From contig OY754981.1 in NCBI GenBank assembly GCA_963576475.1, positions 25,691,411-25,755,410 of the forward strand: a stretch of DNA of 64,000 nt, written 5' to 3'. Below are positions 54,403-64,000 of this stretch, piece after piece. The first letter of the stretch is position 1. Every line of letters begins with the position of its first letter. The notes beneath the pieces were generated by a model that was not told the origin of the DNA, did not search any database, and saw nothing but the letters and a program-made list of their open reading frames with translations. A program made the position numbers and the translations under genes. The stretch comes from Molanna angustata (lineage: Eukaryota > Arthropoda > Insecta > Trichoptera > Molannidae).

Positions 54403-54737
54403 AGACGCTGAAGAAACCGCATGAAAATGAAAAATAATCTTTAAACTGAAATCACTTAAAATAATGTGCAACAAGACAGCAAAAAAAAATTATAGGTTTC
54501 CAAAACATTTTTTTTCGATTCATAAATTAATAACCATATAAAAAAAAGTTTACAAATATTCAACGACTCGCTTATAAAATATATCCGTTATCTAATAATT
54601 TGCCTTGATTATCTAAATAATATAATGAAAGTAGGAAATATAATGTGTTACTCGTCAATCAAGTATACCACATTAGGAGTATGTGAACACGTCTTATTAC
54701 AATAATTGTACCTGGTATTGCCAGTGAATATCATTAA
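54403..54737. other. AT-rich spacer
   Basis: Nothing recognised. Confidence 0.5.
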
Positions 54738-55210
54738 GGCCCTATATACCCTTGGTATATGGATGTACGCAAAAATGCACACTAAATTACCTTCTAATGT
54801 ATGAAATACGAAAAAATATTGTATATCACCTGATATGTGATACCTATACAACATTTTTTCGTGCAGAATAGGTAAAATTTAGAGTTTTTTTTTAAATATC
54901 AAGAATAGTTATTAAAATGTTATAATAATAAAAAAAAAATCAGCCGGTAGATTTTCATATTCTCTTTCGATTCAAGTAAAAATCTACTTCATAGGGATTG
55001 TAGTTTTTTACTTACAATAAAAAAAGGTTTTACTAAAACTAATTATACAAGAAAAGTATTGAACAAGTTCAAAATTCAAAAAACTCATGCAATAGAATAA
55101 AGATGTATGTAGGTACATACAAACTATTTCTTATTTCAAAGATGTATCTTTTGAGGGTACTGGGGAAATTATATTCAAAATATACTATATAGCCTACTAT
55201 AAACTCTTAA
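54738..55210 (+). repeat. Dispersed repeat A, copy 2
   Basis: Collinear with 1620-2030 and about 60 bp longer owing to an insertion near 54800-54860. Begins aaggccctatatacccttgg. Confidence 0.75.
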
Positions 55211-55419
55211 ATGTAATAATCACATGTTTCTTTTAATTCATAAAAGGAGTGACCTTAAGTTTGAGTAGTTAATAATTTGTGAAGGAATTCCGAAGTTTTT
55301 TGGCGGTCGATAGACTTGAAACATGAATCGCATGAAAAATACTTACCTAGTTTTCTTTTCTTTTTCTTTAACTGTATTGTAATTTGATTATAATTAGTTT
55401 CCAACCTTACCTTCGGCTT

Positions 55420-55520
55420 CGGCCACCTTTGGCCAAAAAAGGAAGATTCGGTTTCGGCTTCAGCTAATATTAAGCCGAAAACTTGGCCGAAGCTGAAATT
55501 TTCTATCAGCCACTAAAAAT
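55420..55520. repeat. Imperfect palindrome rich in CGGC and GCCG
   Basis: ccttcggcttcggccacctt and ttggccgaagctgaaat are roughly inverted around gctaatattaagccgaa. Likely a MITE or fold-back remnant. Confidence 0.45.
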
Positions 55521-55542
55521 AGTAGCTGATAAAAAAACAACC

Positions 55543-55845
55543 TGCCTTCGTAGCTCAATTGGTTAAGGTTGGTTTAAAACTGTGTCCCGGAGGAGACACA
55601 GTTTTAATTGAGTTTTCAGGCTGGATCTGTGAGACGAGTTCAGTTCAGTTGGTTAGGTATCTGACTGCTGATCCAAAGGTTCCGGTTTCGATACCTGAGG
55701 AGACACAGTCTTAAATTGTGTTTTTAGTCTGGATCTGTGAGACGATTAATATCGTCTCCAGAAAGTAGCAACTTGTTATTGGTGCGTGTTAAATTAATAT
55801 TTGACATAATACCTACAGCTGTTAATTGCCCGAGAAGATACATAG
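55543..55845 (+). repeat. SINE family 3, dimeric
   Basis: A first head (ccttcgtagctcaattgg) with a shortened body runs to gatctgtgagacgagttcag. A second head (cagttggttaggtatctgac) with a complete body then follows to gttaattgcccgagaag. Two units joined head to tail. Confidence 0.8.
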
Positions 55846-55901
55846 AATAGAATATAAAAATTGAATCTAATTTGGCTAAATTGAATTGTTTAAACATTTA
55901 A

Positions 55902-55940
55902 ACGCTCCATGAGCAACTTTTCGTGCTATGCATTTTTTAA
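55902..55940 (+). repeat. Short match to the R1-clade LINE 3' UTR
   Basis: gctccatgagcaacttttcg and tgctatgcattttt match 33056-33090 with two differences in 34 bases. Too short to class alone; perhaps a heavily truncated copy. Confidence 0.5.
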
Positions 55941-56060
55941 GAAAAAAAACAGTTATTTATCTATTATTAATAATATTATGTTATTTCATTTCAATAAAGA
56001 TCAAAATATAAATTTTACTGAATGCCTACTTATTATAAAACTTAATCTGTCTGTCCGTAC

Positions 56061-56230
56061 TAGAATTTTGCACTCCTAACTAACTTTATAACTTCTCGAC
56101 CAGTTTGAACTCTAAAACTGTCACAATTTGTGTATTACCGATAACAAAACACGTTAAAACTGTTTCCATCTTGATTCATGTAATATTTTGATACAATTGA
56201 ATAATATTGTATTTCATACAAAATTATTGT
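56061..56230 (+). repeat. Dispersed repeat F, copy 2
   Basis: See 14513. Here as well a SINE 3 lies upstream, 200 bp away. Confidence 0.65.
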
Positions 56231-56324
56231 AATTTTTTTAGTACCATTTATATCATTTCATAATATTTTTATTTATTTTATTTTTTCTGTATCACACCAT
56301 TTACATATGCGTCATTACAAATAG

Positions 56325-56400
56325 ACAACTGCTACCCAATTACTTATATCTTTTCTAGGGCGAGCAGTATACATAATAGATTATGTATATTATTCTGTTT
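56325..56400. repeat. Dispersed repeat H, copy 2
   Basis: aaatagacaactgctaccca and tctagggcgagcagtataca match 19430-19510. Confidence 0.6.
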
Positions 56401-56672
56401 TAATTTGTTTACTCTGTAAAACAATTGCGTTTGATATTATGTATTTAACATTGGCAGTACGAATGTAAACAATGTACGGACTAGCGTAAATTATTATTTT
56501 TTATTCATTTCAATGTAAAAAAATGTTTGAATATTGTGTTCTCAATTTTATTTATTCACTTTTTTATACTACTATCATTCATAAATACCAAATAATTTCT
56601 TCTTAGTTGCATCGAAGTTTTTTTTATACTGTTTTAAACAGTGTTATTATAAAAATTCTTAGTAAAGTCAAA
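56401..56672. other. AT-rich spacer
   Basis: Nothing recognised. Confidence 0.5.
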
Positions 56673-56755
56673 CATTCAGTTTCAACCAAAGCGGCTAGGG
56701 CAGAGCATTCAGTTTCGACCAAAGCGGCTAGGGCCGAGTATTCAGTTTCGACCAA
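56673..56755 (+). repeat. 33-bp tandem repeat, 2.5 units
   Basis: attcagtttc.accaaagcgg followed by ctagggc.gag begins at 56673, 56706 and 56739. Confidence 0.9.
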
Positions 56756-57070
56756 AATCTAACCTTCCGTCGGACACTTATTATAATAGGTAAATAGCGA
56801 ATGCGTAAAAACGAAAAATATAGATTAAAATGTAATCTGTGTCCTTGGCTATAGGTTATATAATCATGGGAGTGGTTTAATGAATACATTTTGTGGAAAT
56901 GGAAATGAGTTCCCGGTAAGTTGACCTGGGCCAGCCTCGTTTAAGCACCACAAGGGGCTGGGTGCAGTGAAAAATTATTTAGGCGAAATACACGAGTGAC
57001 ATTATTTATTATTGTTAACTCTCTCTTTCTTTGTTGGATATAAATAAGCCTCTTCCAAGTTTTTCCATTC
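56756..57070. other. Spacer with a short GC-richer part
   Basis: cctgggccagcctcg and aggggctgggtgcag at 56925-56965 stand out but match nothing else here. Confidence 0.35.
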
Positions 57071-57078
57071 ATCTAGAA

Positions 57079-58097
57079 CAAGGTTGCCCAACCGTTTTAA
57101 CAGTCGGGCAATATTGACAATTCAAAAATCTCAGCCGAGCCACTGACGACTGACGGTTTATATTTTTATAACTTTTGATAACAATTTAAATTAAGGTATT
57201 GTGTAACAAAAGAAATGTAACATTTTGATATTTGTCTTCTTATTCCTCTTCGTTTAGTAGACCTAGTTGGTCTGTTCATCAGAAACTATTCCTCCTGGGA
57301 TGACGAAGTCCAACTATCCTTCCATCTCTTCGGTGGTCTTCCAGGTAGGCGGCGGCCTGAGGGGATTTCATTTGCCGCTATATACGCAAGTCTATCACTG
57401 TCCATCCTGGCTACGTGGTCCCTCCAATGTTTTCTTCTGGATCCGCTCCACCGAACGATGTCCTCTATTCCACATGTTTTCTTTATTTGAACATTACGAA
57501 CACGATCTCGGAGAGTCGAATCTCGTTTGTCAAAATAATAAATAGCATTTTCAGCCAAATAAAGAAAAAAAAACAAGAAATATCAAAACGTAAATAATAG
57601 GTAAAATTAATGTGATTTCTGATTTTGTTTCTATTTTAATCATTTTCCTTTGTAAGGTGCCAGATCAGATGTTGAAAGAAACAACAAATCAGATAAATCG
57701 ATATATGTTGCTCAGTTAGAGATGTGCGGTATTTATTTGTGCATATAGTGAAGATTTGAAAAAATCTTTTCACTTTCTAAGTACTTTCGGATATATTTTC
57801 ATAATTTTCAGAAATCTACAAATTCTTCTGAAGGAGTTTTAGACTTTGTAGATATATTTTCTGCAAAAAGGCTATTTAGTGCAGATAGACTTTGCAGTTC
57901 AATGATTTCCAACTGAATATTGGGAAGATAACTGATTGATATTACCTACTACCTATATTGAACGAGACGTGACGATGGTAGGAATACTTGCCTGGATTTT
58001 TTTTCAAATTGACGGGTATTTTAAAAGTTGTTTACACGGCCCACTTATAATTCGCGGAACACATTGTGGCCCGCGGGATTAGGGTTGGGCAGCCTTG
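57079..58097. mobile_element. hAT-like DNA transposon derivative with perfect 8-bp duplication
   Basis: Left end caaggttgcccaacc; the reverse complement of the right end is caaggctgcccaacc. The octamer atctagaa flanks both sides (57071-57078 and 58098-58105). No transposase domain was recognised inside, and a LINE tail (57241-57576) is nested. hAT class is inferred from the 8-bp duplication and end sequence. Confidence 0.85.
57241..57576 (-). pseudogene. RTE-like LINE C-terminus inside the hAT element
   Basis: The minus frame reads DSTLRDRVRNVQIKKTCGIE, then RKHWRDHVARMDSDRLAYIA, GRPPKRWKDSW and ends SSQEE. The 3' UTR and a (gaa)-like tail follow to 57241, matching 38585-38720. No break in the 96-residue span; 5'-truncated. 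Confidence 0.8.
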
Positions 58098-58115
58098 ATC
58101 TAGAATCTAGATCTC

Positions 58116-58185
58116 GCGCACTTCCTTGCACCCTGAACAAGTAGCGAGTTTATTACCAAATGGTAATATCTTCCAAATAACCACA
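58116..58185 (-). repeat. SINE family 1 tail only
   Basis: cttccttgcaccctgaacaa, gtagcgagtttattacc and atatcttccaaataacca are the inverse of the SINE 1 3' end. The head is absent. Confidence 0.7.
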
Positions 58186-58268
58186 TAAACATGTAGAATA
58201 CATTTGACAAGTATTGTTCCATGATTTATATACATAATTTAGAATTCTTATATTCTCGTCATCTAGTC

Positions 58269-58480
58269 ATCCTTCGTGGCTCAGTTGGTTAGATGTCTGA
58301 CTACCGAACCAAAAGGTCCTGGGCTCGATTCCCGGTGGAGACTCTGTTTTAATTGTGTTTCCAGTCTGAATTTGTGAGACGAATAATATCATAAGACTCC
58401 AGAATGTGGAAACTTGTTATTAGGTGCGTGTTGAGTTTATATATTACATGGTACCTGTTAGTTGCCTGAGAAGCTATACA
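58269..58480 (+). repeat. SINE family 3, well preserved
   Basis: Head atccttcgtggctcagttgg, B box gggctcgattcc, body gtctgaatttgtgagacgaa, end ttagttgcctgagaagc. Confidence 0.88.
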
Positions 58481-58939
58481 CAAATAAAGCAAAATTAAAA
58501 TTATACTTTCTCATTAATCATAGAAAATTGGAAAAATAGTATCTCTTATTTCGCAAAATTTAATTAATGTTTGTTATGTGTTATATGTGTACATAACGTA
58601 CATAGTACGTACTTACTATTTATTCTTATTCATATACAAATTGATATTCCTGAGATGTTTAAAAGTGTATTTTAAGGTAAAATTTACTAAAGCTATATTA
58701 ACACATATATATATTTTTATCTTGAAAAATAGAATTCTTAAAATGGTTCATGTATATTATACATTATGAATGGGATTTGATTTAATATCAATGTGTATGG
58801 GGTTTGATTTTATAACAATATTTGTTTGTATAGAGTCAATAATAAATTATGCATGTAACTGTGCAAATTACCATAATATGATGTACTGTGGTATATTGTG
58901 TTACTGTACAAACTACCTTAATATTACTATATTGTATTA
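58481..58939. other. AT-rich spacer
   Basis: Nothing recognised. The LINE tail begins at 58940. Confidence 0.5.
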
Positions 58940-59067
58940 TTTTTTTTTTTTGCTTTATATGGCAATTCACCCTATATAGAGTGCTATATGCCTTGGATGA
59001 AAATATAAATATAAAAAAAGGAGGGTTAGGAGCAGTTTTAGGAGAATATAAAAAGTTCAAGATTAAG

Positions 59068-60465
59068 TTACAGTTCGATGTTGTGAGTTTTTAGAAATTT
59101 TAACAAAAAGACATAAATTTTTGAATTATTAAGAGATAACAGGTAGGAGATATTAATTGGAGATGTATGAACAGTGTCGATAAAGAATTGATACAGACCA
59201 CTGATATTAGACCGGTTATTGCAATTAAAAAACATATGGTCCAGAGTCTCCTCCTCTAGACCACACTCACACATAGGGCTGCTAAATACATGAATTTTAA
59301 ACAGGTGAGTAGCCACAATACAGTGACCAATTCTCATTCTTGTTAAACAGGAAATATCTCTTCTAGAAAATCCTCTTCCCTGAAACCAAGGTTTTGAGGG
59401 GATCGTGGGCTGGATTCCAGCGTAGAACGATCCTGTTCGAATAAGAGTCACTGACAGGTGATCATTCCATCTACGCATCTTAAGGTTTTGGAGGGAACAA
59501 ACATAATCTAAAGTTGGGATCTGCAAATGGGATAGATTCATACCTGAAGAGGAATTTGATTTTGCTAATAAGTCAGCTGTTTCATTACCTTCGATGCCAA
59601 GGTGGCCAGGAATCCAGGCCAACGATATGTCGTAATTATCAGATTTAAGTTTAAACAATTTGTATTTTATTGAACATAAAAGATAATCTAGAGGGTTAAC
59701 AATGTTAGAAGAAATTTTTTGAAGTGCACTAAGAGAGTCTGATAAAATCACAGCATTAGATATTTTATATGATTCAATGTGGATCAAAGCCTGCTCAATG
59801 GCAAAACATTCGGCTGAGTAGATTGAAAATATTTTAGGGAGGGAGTAGGATGATTTAATGTTGAGTGCTGGAATATAGACCGAGGCACCGCAGGAGGTGT
59901 CAGGAATTTTCGAGCCATCTGTATATATTGTAAGAGAGCTGGGAAATTTTGTCAAAATAATTTCCTTAAATTTGGAGTTAATCTCAGCTAAACTACGATT
60001 GCTCCAATACTTGTCCATTCCAATAGATAGGATCACATTCGGACCAAAAGAAGAAGCCAAAAGCGGAATATTGTAAATAGGAAGCGTTGACCCTTTATCT
60101 AAATTCATGTTGGAAATAGATAGTTGATAGGTTTGAAAACTTTTTAGAAGAAATGGAATTGATTTTGAGTTCCTATATCTAGTATTTTCATTTACTTTTA
60201 ATAATCGTTGAAGCTTTTCTATGATCGGATGATTATAATAATAAAGAGTTTTGGAAATGAATTTGTCCGATAAAAATTGTCGTCTTATTATTAGTGGAGA
60301 TTCCACGCATTCCACTTGAATAGCATTGATAGGGGAACTCTTCATCGCTCCCAAAACAATTCTCAATGATTTGGATTGAATCACGTCAATTTTTTTTAGC
60401 CAGGTGTTTAGGCAATGGGTCAAAGAGGATTGATCCATAATCAAGGTGACTACGTACAAGTGCAT
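59068..60465 (-). pseudogene. LINE RNase H and C-terminal domains
   Basis: A 465-residue frame. The first 24 residues are out of the coding frame: the true protein enters by a frame change at the homopolymer near 60395. RNase H catalytic residues are visible as YTDGS (D183), SAECFAI (E219), LSDSLSAL (D243) and GHLGIEGNETAD (H288, D298). The end holds a CxCX8HX4C motif (CECGLEEETLDHMFFNC). RNase H would remove template RNA after reverse transcription. The domain itself looks complete. Presence of RNase H places the element in the I group rather than RTE or CR1. Confidence 0.85.
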
Positions 60466-60578
60466 TAAACATTATTCTAAGAGTAGATGGGTGGGCACCC
60501 CACCATACTCTAGCTACTGCTTTCATATGTAATATTGAGACCTAATTCACATTTGGTCACAATTTTTTGAATGTGAGG

Positions 60579-61481
60579 TTACCAGGAAAGTTTGTGATCA
60601 AATATAATGCCGAGAAACTTATGTTGGGTGACAATTTCAAGAGGTTCATTTTCAAATTTAATTGATAAGGGGGGGATGGATCGCTTCCGAGAAAATATTA
60701 AAGCCTTGCTTTTGGTAGATGATAGTTTCAAGCCATTATTGACAAGCCAAGAATTCAAATATTGTAGAGCACTTGAAATATGATGAGCTGCTTGAGTTAA
60801 ATTGTTAAGAATGATATAGATTATTATATCGTCAGCAAAATACAGCCTTTTTATAAACAGTGGAATTGAACTATCCATATCATAGGTATATATATTATAC
60901 AAAATAGGGCTTATCACAGAACCTTGGGGCAGACCTCTCCATAATTTTCTTTTGAAAGTTTTAGAGGATGTTGAAATAATGATAGTTCTTTCAGTTAGGA
61001 TATTAATAATAAATTGAACCATTTTAGGTGGAATATTTATATTCAATAGTTTCTTTTTCAAAACATAAATGAGAACATCATCATACGCCGATGAAATATC
61101 TAGAAATACTGCAAGAAGATTTTGTTTGGTGTCTTGAGAGATTCGGATATCAGTCGTCAGGATACTAAGACTATCCAAAGTAGATTTCTTCTTTCTGAAG
61201 CCAAATTGGTTTGGAGATAAGATTGTATGATGTTCTACATACCAGTCTATTCGCTTCTTAATCAAATGCTCAATTACTTTTAACAAACATGATGATAATG
61301 CAATAGGGCGGTATGATGATACTTCCGATGCACTTTTCCCCGGTTTAATGATAGGAATAATTCTTTGAGATTTCAAGGATTCTGGAATGAAACCGGTTTC
61401 AAACATAAAATTTATCAAGGAGAGGAAATATTCAGAAGCAGAGACAGAAAAAGCTCTTAAAAAAACAAAATTGTACCTCAT
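60579..61481 (-). pseudogene. LINE reverse transcriptase domain
   Basis: A 300-residue frame in a different frame from the endonuclease part; the ATG is accidental. Motifs in order: IIPIIKPGK (41-49), NQFGFRKKKSTLD (91-103), VFLDISSAYDD (D128), GLPQGSVISPILYN (183-196), catalytic FADD (215-218) and KFLGIIFDHKLSW at the end. A TAA then ends it in mid-protein; homologous text continues beyond. All RT catalytic residues are intact. Confidence 0.87.
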
Positions 61482-64000
61482 CAGGTCCTGGAGCTGAGTC
61501 CGGCAGAGAAGTAATTACAGATTTCAATTCATCTAATGTAAATGGAGAGTCTAACCAAGAGGAATGAGAAGTGAATTTGTCTTGTGTGGGAATATCATCT
61601 TTGGAAGGGGCTGTTTGGGGAGCTAATTTGTCAATAAATGCTGAAATGACTTCATCTGAAATTTTCCTAGCCCTAGGGGGGGAAAATACGGATCCAAACT
61701 TCCTGATGCTGGTCCATACGGATGACACCGGAGAGCAAGGCGATAAAGATTCACAGAAATTGCGCCAGCCTGTTCTTTTTTTCTTTTTGAGGATACGTTT
61801 AGCGTTCGCTTGAGCTTGTTTTGCTAAAAGATAGTTATCTAAAGTCAAATTTTTACGGTACGTAAGAAAAGCTTTTTTACGAGCATGTACAATTAGGGAG
61901 CATTCTGAGTCCCACCATGAAGCAGACTGAAATTGTTTTTTAGCTGGTGGTTTGTGTATCGGGATCGTTTTCTTAGCAGTTTCTAAGATAACACTAGAAA
62001 AATTTTCACACAAATAACTTAAATCTGAGGGAAATTTACTGGAATTGTCTAAATAATGATCCAATTCAGTGGAAAAGTTCTTCCAATTTAGACCTTTAGT
62101 GCGGAATTTTAATGCTGGAACAGAGGTTGAAGATTTATTTTTTGATAGTTTATTAAATTTAATAATAATCGGAAAGTGGTCACTGGAGCGAGGATCATTT
62201 AGTACAGTCCATGAAAGTTTTGAAGCTAACTCATTGGAACAAAGAGATAGGTCGATGGCACTCTTTCTTTGGTGAGGGGGGGTGATACGGGTTGGAGAAC
62301 CGTCATTAAGAAAACATAATTTGTTGACGTCTATGAATTCTATGACATTATTGCCAGACCTGTTATTAGTTTCACTACCCCATGAGAAGGAATGTGCATT
62401 AAAATCGCCTAAAATTAAATACGGGGGTGGAAGATTTGAAAGCAAGATAGACCAATCTTTTTCATAAAAGATTGATGTTGGAGGGATGTATAAAGAAATT
62501 ACAGTGATATTGGAAATAATGGCTGAAACAATCTGACATTCACCGGGAGGACAATTAAATGATAATTGTTTGAAAGGGATAGAGTTATGAATAAGTAGCG
62601 CTGCGCCTCCCTTTCCATCCAAGCGATCATCTCTGATGCATTGATATCCGCGTACGTGGACCAGGGCAGAAGGCTTGAGCCATGTTTCAGAAATTGCAGC
62701 TACGGAAATGGAGTGGCTTTCTAGTAGTTGGATAAGATCTGATTTATTTGGTGATAGGCTTCTAATGTTCCACTGTAGTATTCTGTTTATTTGGGGAGCC
62801 ATGGTTAAGAAGAGAGATAAGGGGGAAAGATAATCAGCAGCGTTGTTCGGTAAATTGTTGTTGTTGCATAAAACTGTTATAAGAAGTGAAATAAGTGTTT
62901 GGATAAAGGAGGAATTATCATTGTTCAAAATATTAGAAAGTAGGGATGAAGTAGAAGGAGAAGAATGGCTATGATCATAATTTAGAGCACAACCGTTGGG
63001 TGGCTGGCTTTTGCTATTACCATTAGGATTAAGCACGAAGGAATTGTGTAAGTTTTTGTCGAAGGTTGAGTGAAAAGTTGGTTTAGGGTTGACTGGTTTC
63101 AAGATAGTTTTATGATAGGAAGTGGAAGCTGGTGGAGGAGATTGATAGGAGGTGGGAGTATTATTATTGTTGATTAGAGAAGGATTCGTAGATGCGATTT
63201 CAGCAAACGATTTTTTCACTGGAGGAAACAGTTTTGAAGCCTGAAAGTATGATGTATTGTTGGTAGCCATAGATTCTTTAATATTTTTTTGTCTCATCAA
63301 TTCCGGACAAAGCGAGCTAATTGCTTTATGGTTTCCTGTACAATTTATACATTTAGGATCATCAGGATTAGGACAATCCTCCGACGAATGGTCATCGCCA
63401 CAGTTGAAGCAACGTTGCGGCGAACGACACATTGGCTTTGAGTGACTGAATCTACAGCAGTTGAAGCACTGTATAGTTGGGTACTTATAAATTTCGACAG
63501 GGATGGAATTGTAAAACAGATAAATATGAGATGGAAGAATTTGACCTGAAAAAGTTACAACTACTGACTGAGATGGTTTCCATGTAATGACATTATTTAA
63601 ATTTTCTTTATAATTCAGACGCCTCACTTTTACAACACTTCCCGCTCCCAGTGAGACATTTAAGGCTTCCAATATTTCAAGCTCGGTAAGATCTGTAGAA
63701 ATGCCTCTAACAAGGCCCATGCGGATTAAATTAAATGTAGGTATAAAAGCCTTGTACATGCCATTTGTAAGTTTTTCTATATTTAAGACAAAATCATTGG
63801 CGAATTTATAGCTTTTAAATTCTAAGCGTATTTTATGCCTTCCTTCTGATTTTATTGAGCCATTTATAATGCCGCGAATAAAATTGTTTCCAAAAACAAA
63901 CTTTCCGAAATCTAAAGGGTTTATTATTTTTCCTTGTTCTATTCTCTGTACATATACTATAAAAGGAGCACTTGACTTTTCTGAGTAAAGAAGATGGGAT
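61432..64000 (-). CDS. LINE gag-like protein joined in frame to endonuclease, partial at 5' end
   Basis: The frame stays open to the window edge (no stop from 61432 through 63999). The ATG at 63759 is internal, since about 80 upstream codons are also open. Counting from that ATG, three knuckles are seen: C98-C101-H106-C111, C117-C120-H124-C129 and C137-C140-H144-C151. A Ser/Pro/Asn-rich linker runs to about 318. An endonuclease follows from Met320 (62802): WNIRS, SETW (E358), GDFN (451-454), AIDLS (D503), SDH (526-528). Gag and endonuclease are normally separate frames. Here they read through, though a TAA lies two bases before Met320 in another frame, so the fusion may reflect an upstream indel. 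Confidence 0.85.
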   Translation of the reverse strand, partial: SHLLYSEKSSAPFIVYVQRIEQGKIINPLDFGKFVFGNNFIRGIINGSIKSEGRHKIRLEFKSYKFANDFVLNIEKLTNGMYKAFIPTFNLIRMGLVRGISTDLTELEILEALNVSLGAGSVVKVRRLNYKENLNNVITWKPSQSVVVTFSGQILPSHIYLFYNSIPVEIYKYPTIQCFNCCRFSHSKPMCRSPQRCFNCGDDHSSEDCPNPDDPKCINCTGNHKAISSLCPELMRQKNIKESMATNNTSYFQASKLFPPVKKSFAEIASTNPSLINNNNTPTSYQSPPPASTSYHKTILKPVNPKPTFHSTFDKNLHNSFVLNPNGNSKSQPPNGCALNYDHSHSSPSTSSLLSNILNNDNSSFIQTLISLLITVLCNNNNLPNNAADYLSPLSLFLTMAPQINRILQWNIRSLSPNKSDLIQLLESHSISVAAISETWLKPSALVHVRGYQCIRDDRLDGKGGAALLIHNSIPFKQLSFNCPPGECQIVSAIISNITVISLYIPPTSIFYEKDWSILLSNLPPPYLILGDFNAHSFSWGSETNNRSGNNVIEFIDVNKLCFLNDGSPTRITPPHQRKSAIDLSLCSNELASKLSWTVLNDPRSSDHFPIIIKFNKLSKNKSSTSVPALKFRTKGLNWKNFSTELDHYLDNSSKFPSDLSYLCENFSSVILETAKKTIPIHKPPAKKQFQSASWWDSECSLIVHARKKAFLTYRKNLTLDNYLLAKQAQANAKRILKKKKRTGWRNFCESLSPCSPVSSVWTSIRKFGSVFSPPRARKISDEVISAFIDKLAPQTAPSKDDIPTQDKFTSHSSWLDSPFTLDELKSVITSLPDSAPGPDEVQFCFFKSFFCLCF

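Larger units (their letters stand above)
58940..64000 (-). mobile_element. I/Nimb-like LINE with RNase H, inactivated, runs off the window
   Basis: Minus-strand order: gag with three zinc knuckles, APE-type endonuclease, RT, RNase H, a C-terminal cysteine/histidine end, a short 3' UTR and a 12-base A tail (T run at 58940-58951). More than 5 kb is present and the 5' end lies beyond 64000. Breaks: a frame change near 61445-61480, a TAA at 60579-60581, a frame change near 60520-60535, and another at the T run at about 60391. Confidence 0.88.

Overview
The window looks like arthropod (probably insect) nuclear DNA. It is AT-rich, has no operons, and is crowded with decayed non-LTR retrotransposons (LINEs), three tRNA-derived SINE families, small DNA transposons, satellites and microsatellites. 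The LINE types (an R1-clade element, an I/Nimb-like element with RNase H, CR1-group tails, RTE-like tails) fit an insect but do not fix the order. I found no convincing host protein-coding gene, rRNA or functional tRNA gene. Every recognisable protein fragment belongs to a mobile element.

Layout. 1-14 kb: AT-rich DNA with a roughly 600-bp inverted-repeat transposon (2317-2919), an old SINE, LINE 3' ends, and a 745-bp inverted-repeat element (8818-9562) carrying a hammerhead-ribozyme-like motif. 14-24 kb: SINEs, dispersed repeats of unknown type, a long AT microsatellite, LINE tails, and a decayed hAT transposon with a perfect 8-bp target duplication (22117-23176). 24.9-25.7 kb: a 52-bp satellite of 16 copies that read as identical. 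28-33 kb: a nearly full-length but broken R1-clade LINE. 35-39 kb: a 23-bp minisatellite split by a SINE, a palindromic MITE, and a 0.94-kb minisatellite that grew inside a SINE. 40 kb: a Harbinger-like deletion derivative with a TTA duplication. 44-45.6 kb: a 5'-truncated CR1-group LINE with an open reverse transcriptase frame. 48-54 kb: nested SINEs, RTE tails, a second hammerhead-like element split by a tRNA-derived insertion, and a 5'-truncated LINE with target duplications. 54-58 kb: a fold-back MITE, repeats and a second hAT derivative (57079-58097) holding a LINE tail. 58.9 kb to the right edge: a large minus-strand I/Nimb-like LINE whose gag frame runs off the window.

How the parts relate. 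LINE enzymes (endonuclease, reverse transcriptase, sometimes RNase H) copy their own RNA into the genome and can also act on SINE RNAs. One SINE family here shares its 3' tail with the CR1-group LINE, which suggests that LINE family mobilises it. The clearest signals worth following are hammerhead-like motifs inside inverted repeats, the SINE tail expanded into a higher-order minisatellite, and several elements whose ends can be fixed by target-site duplications. Copy boundaries for dispersed repeats were judged by eye and are approximate.
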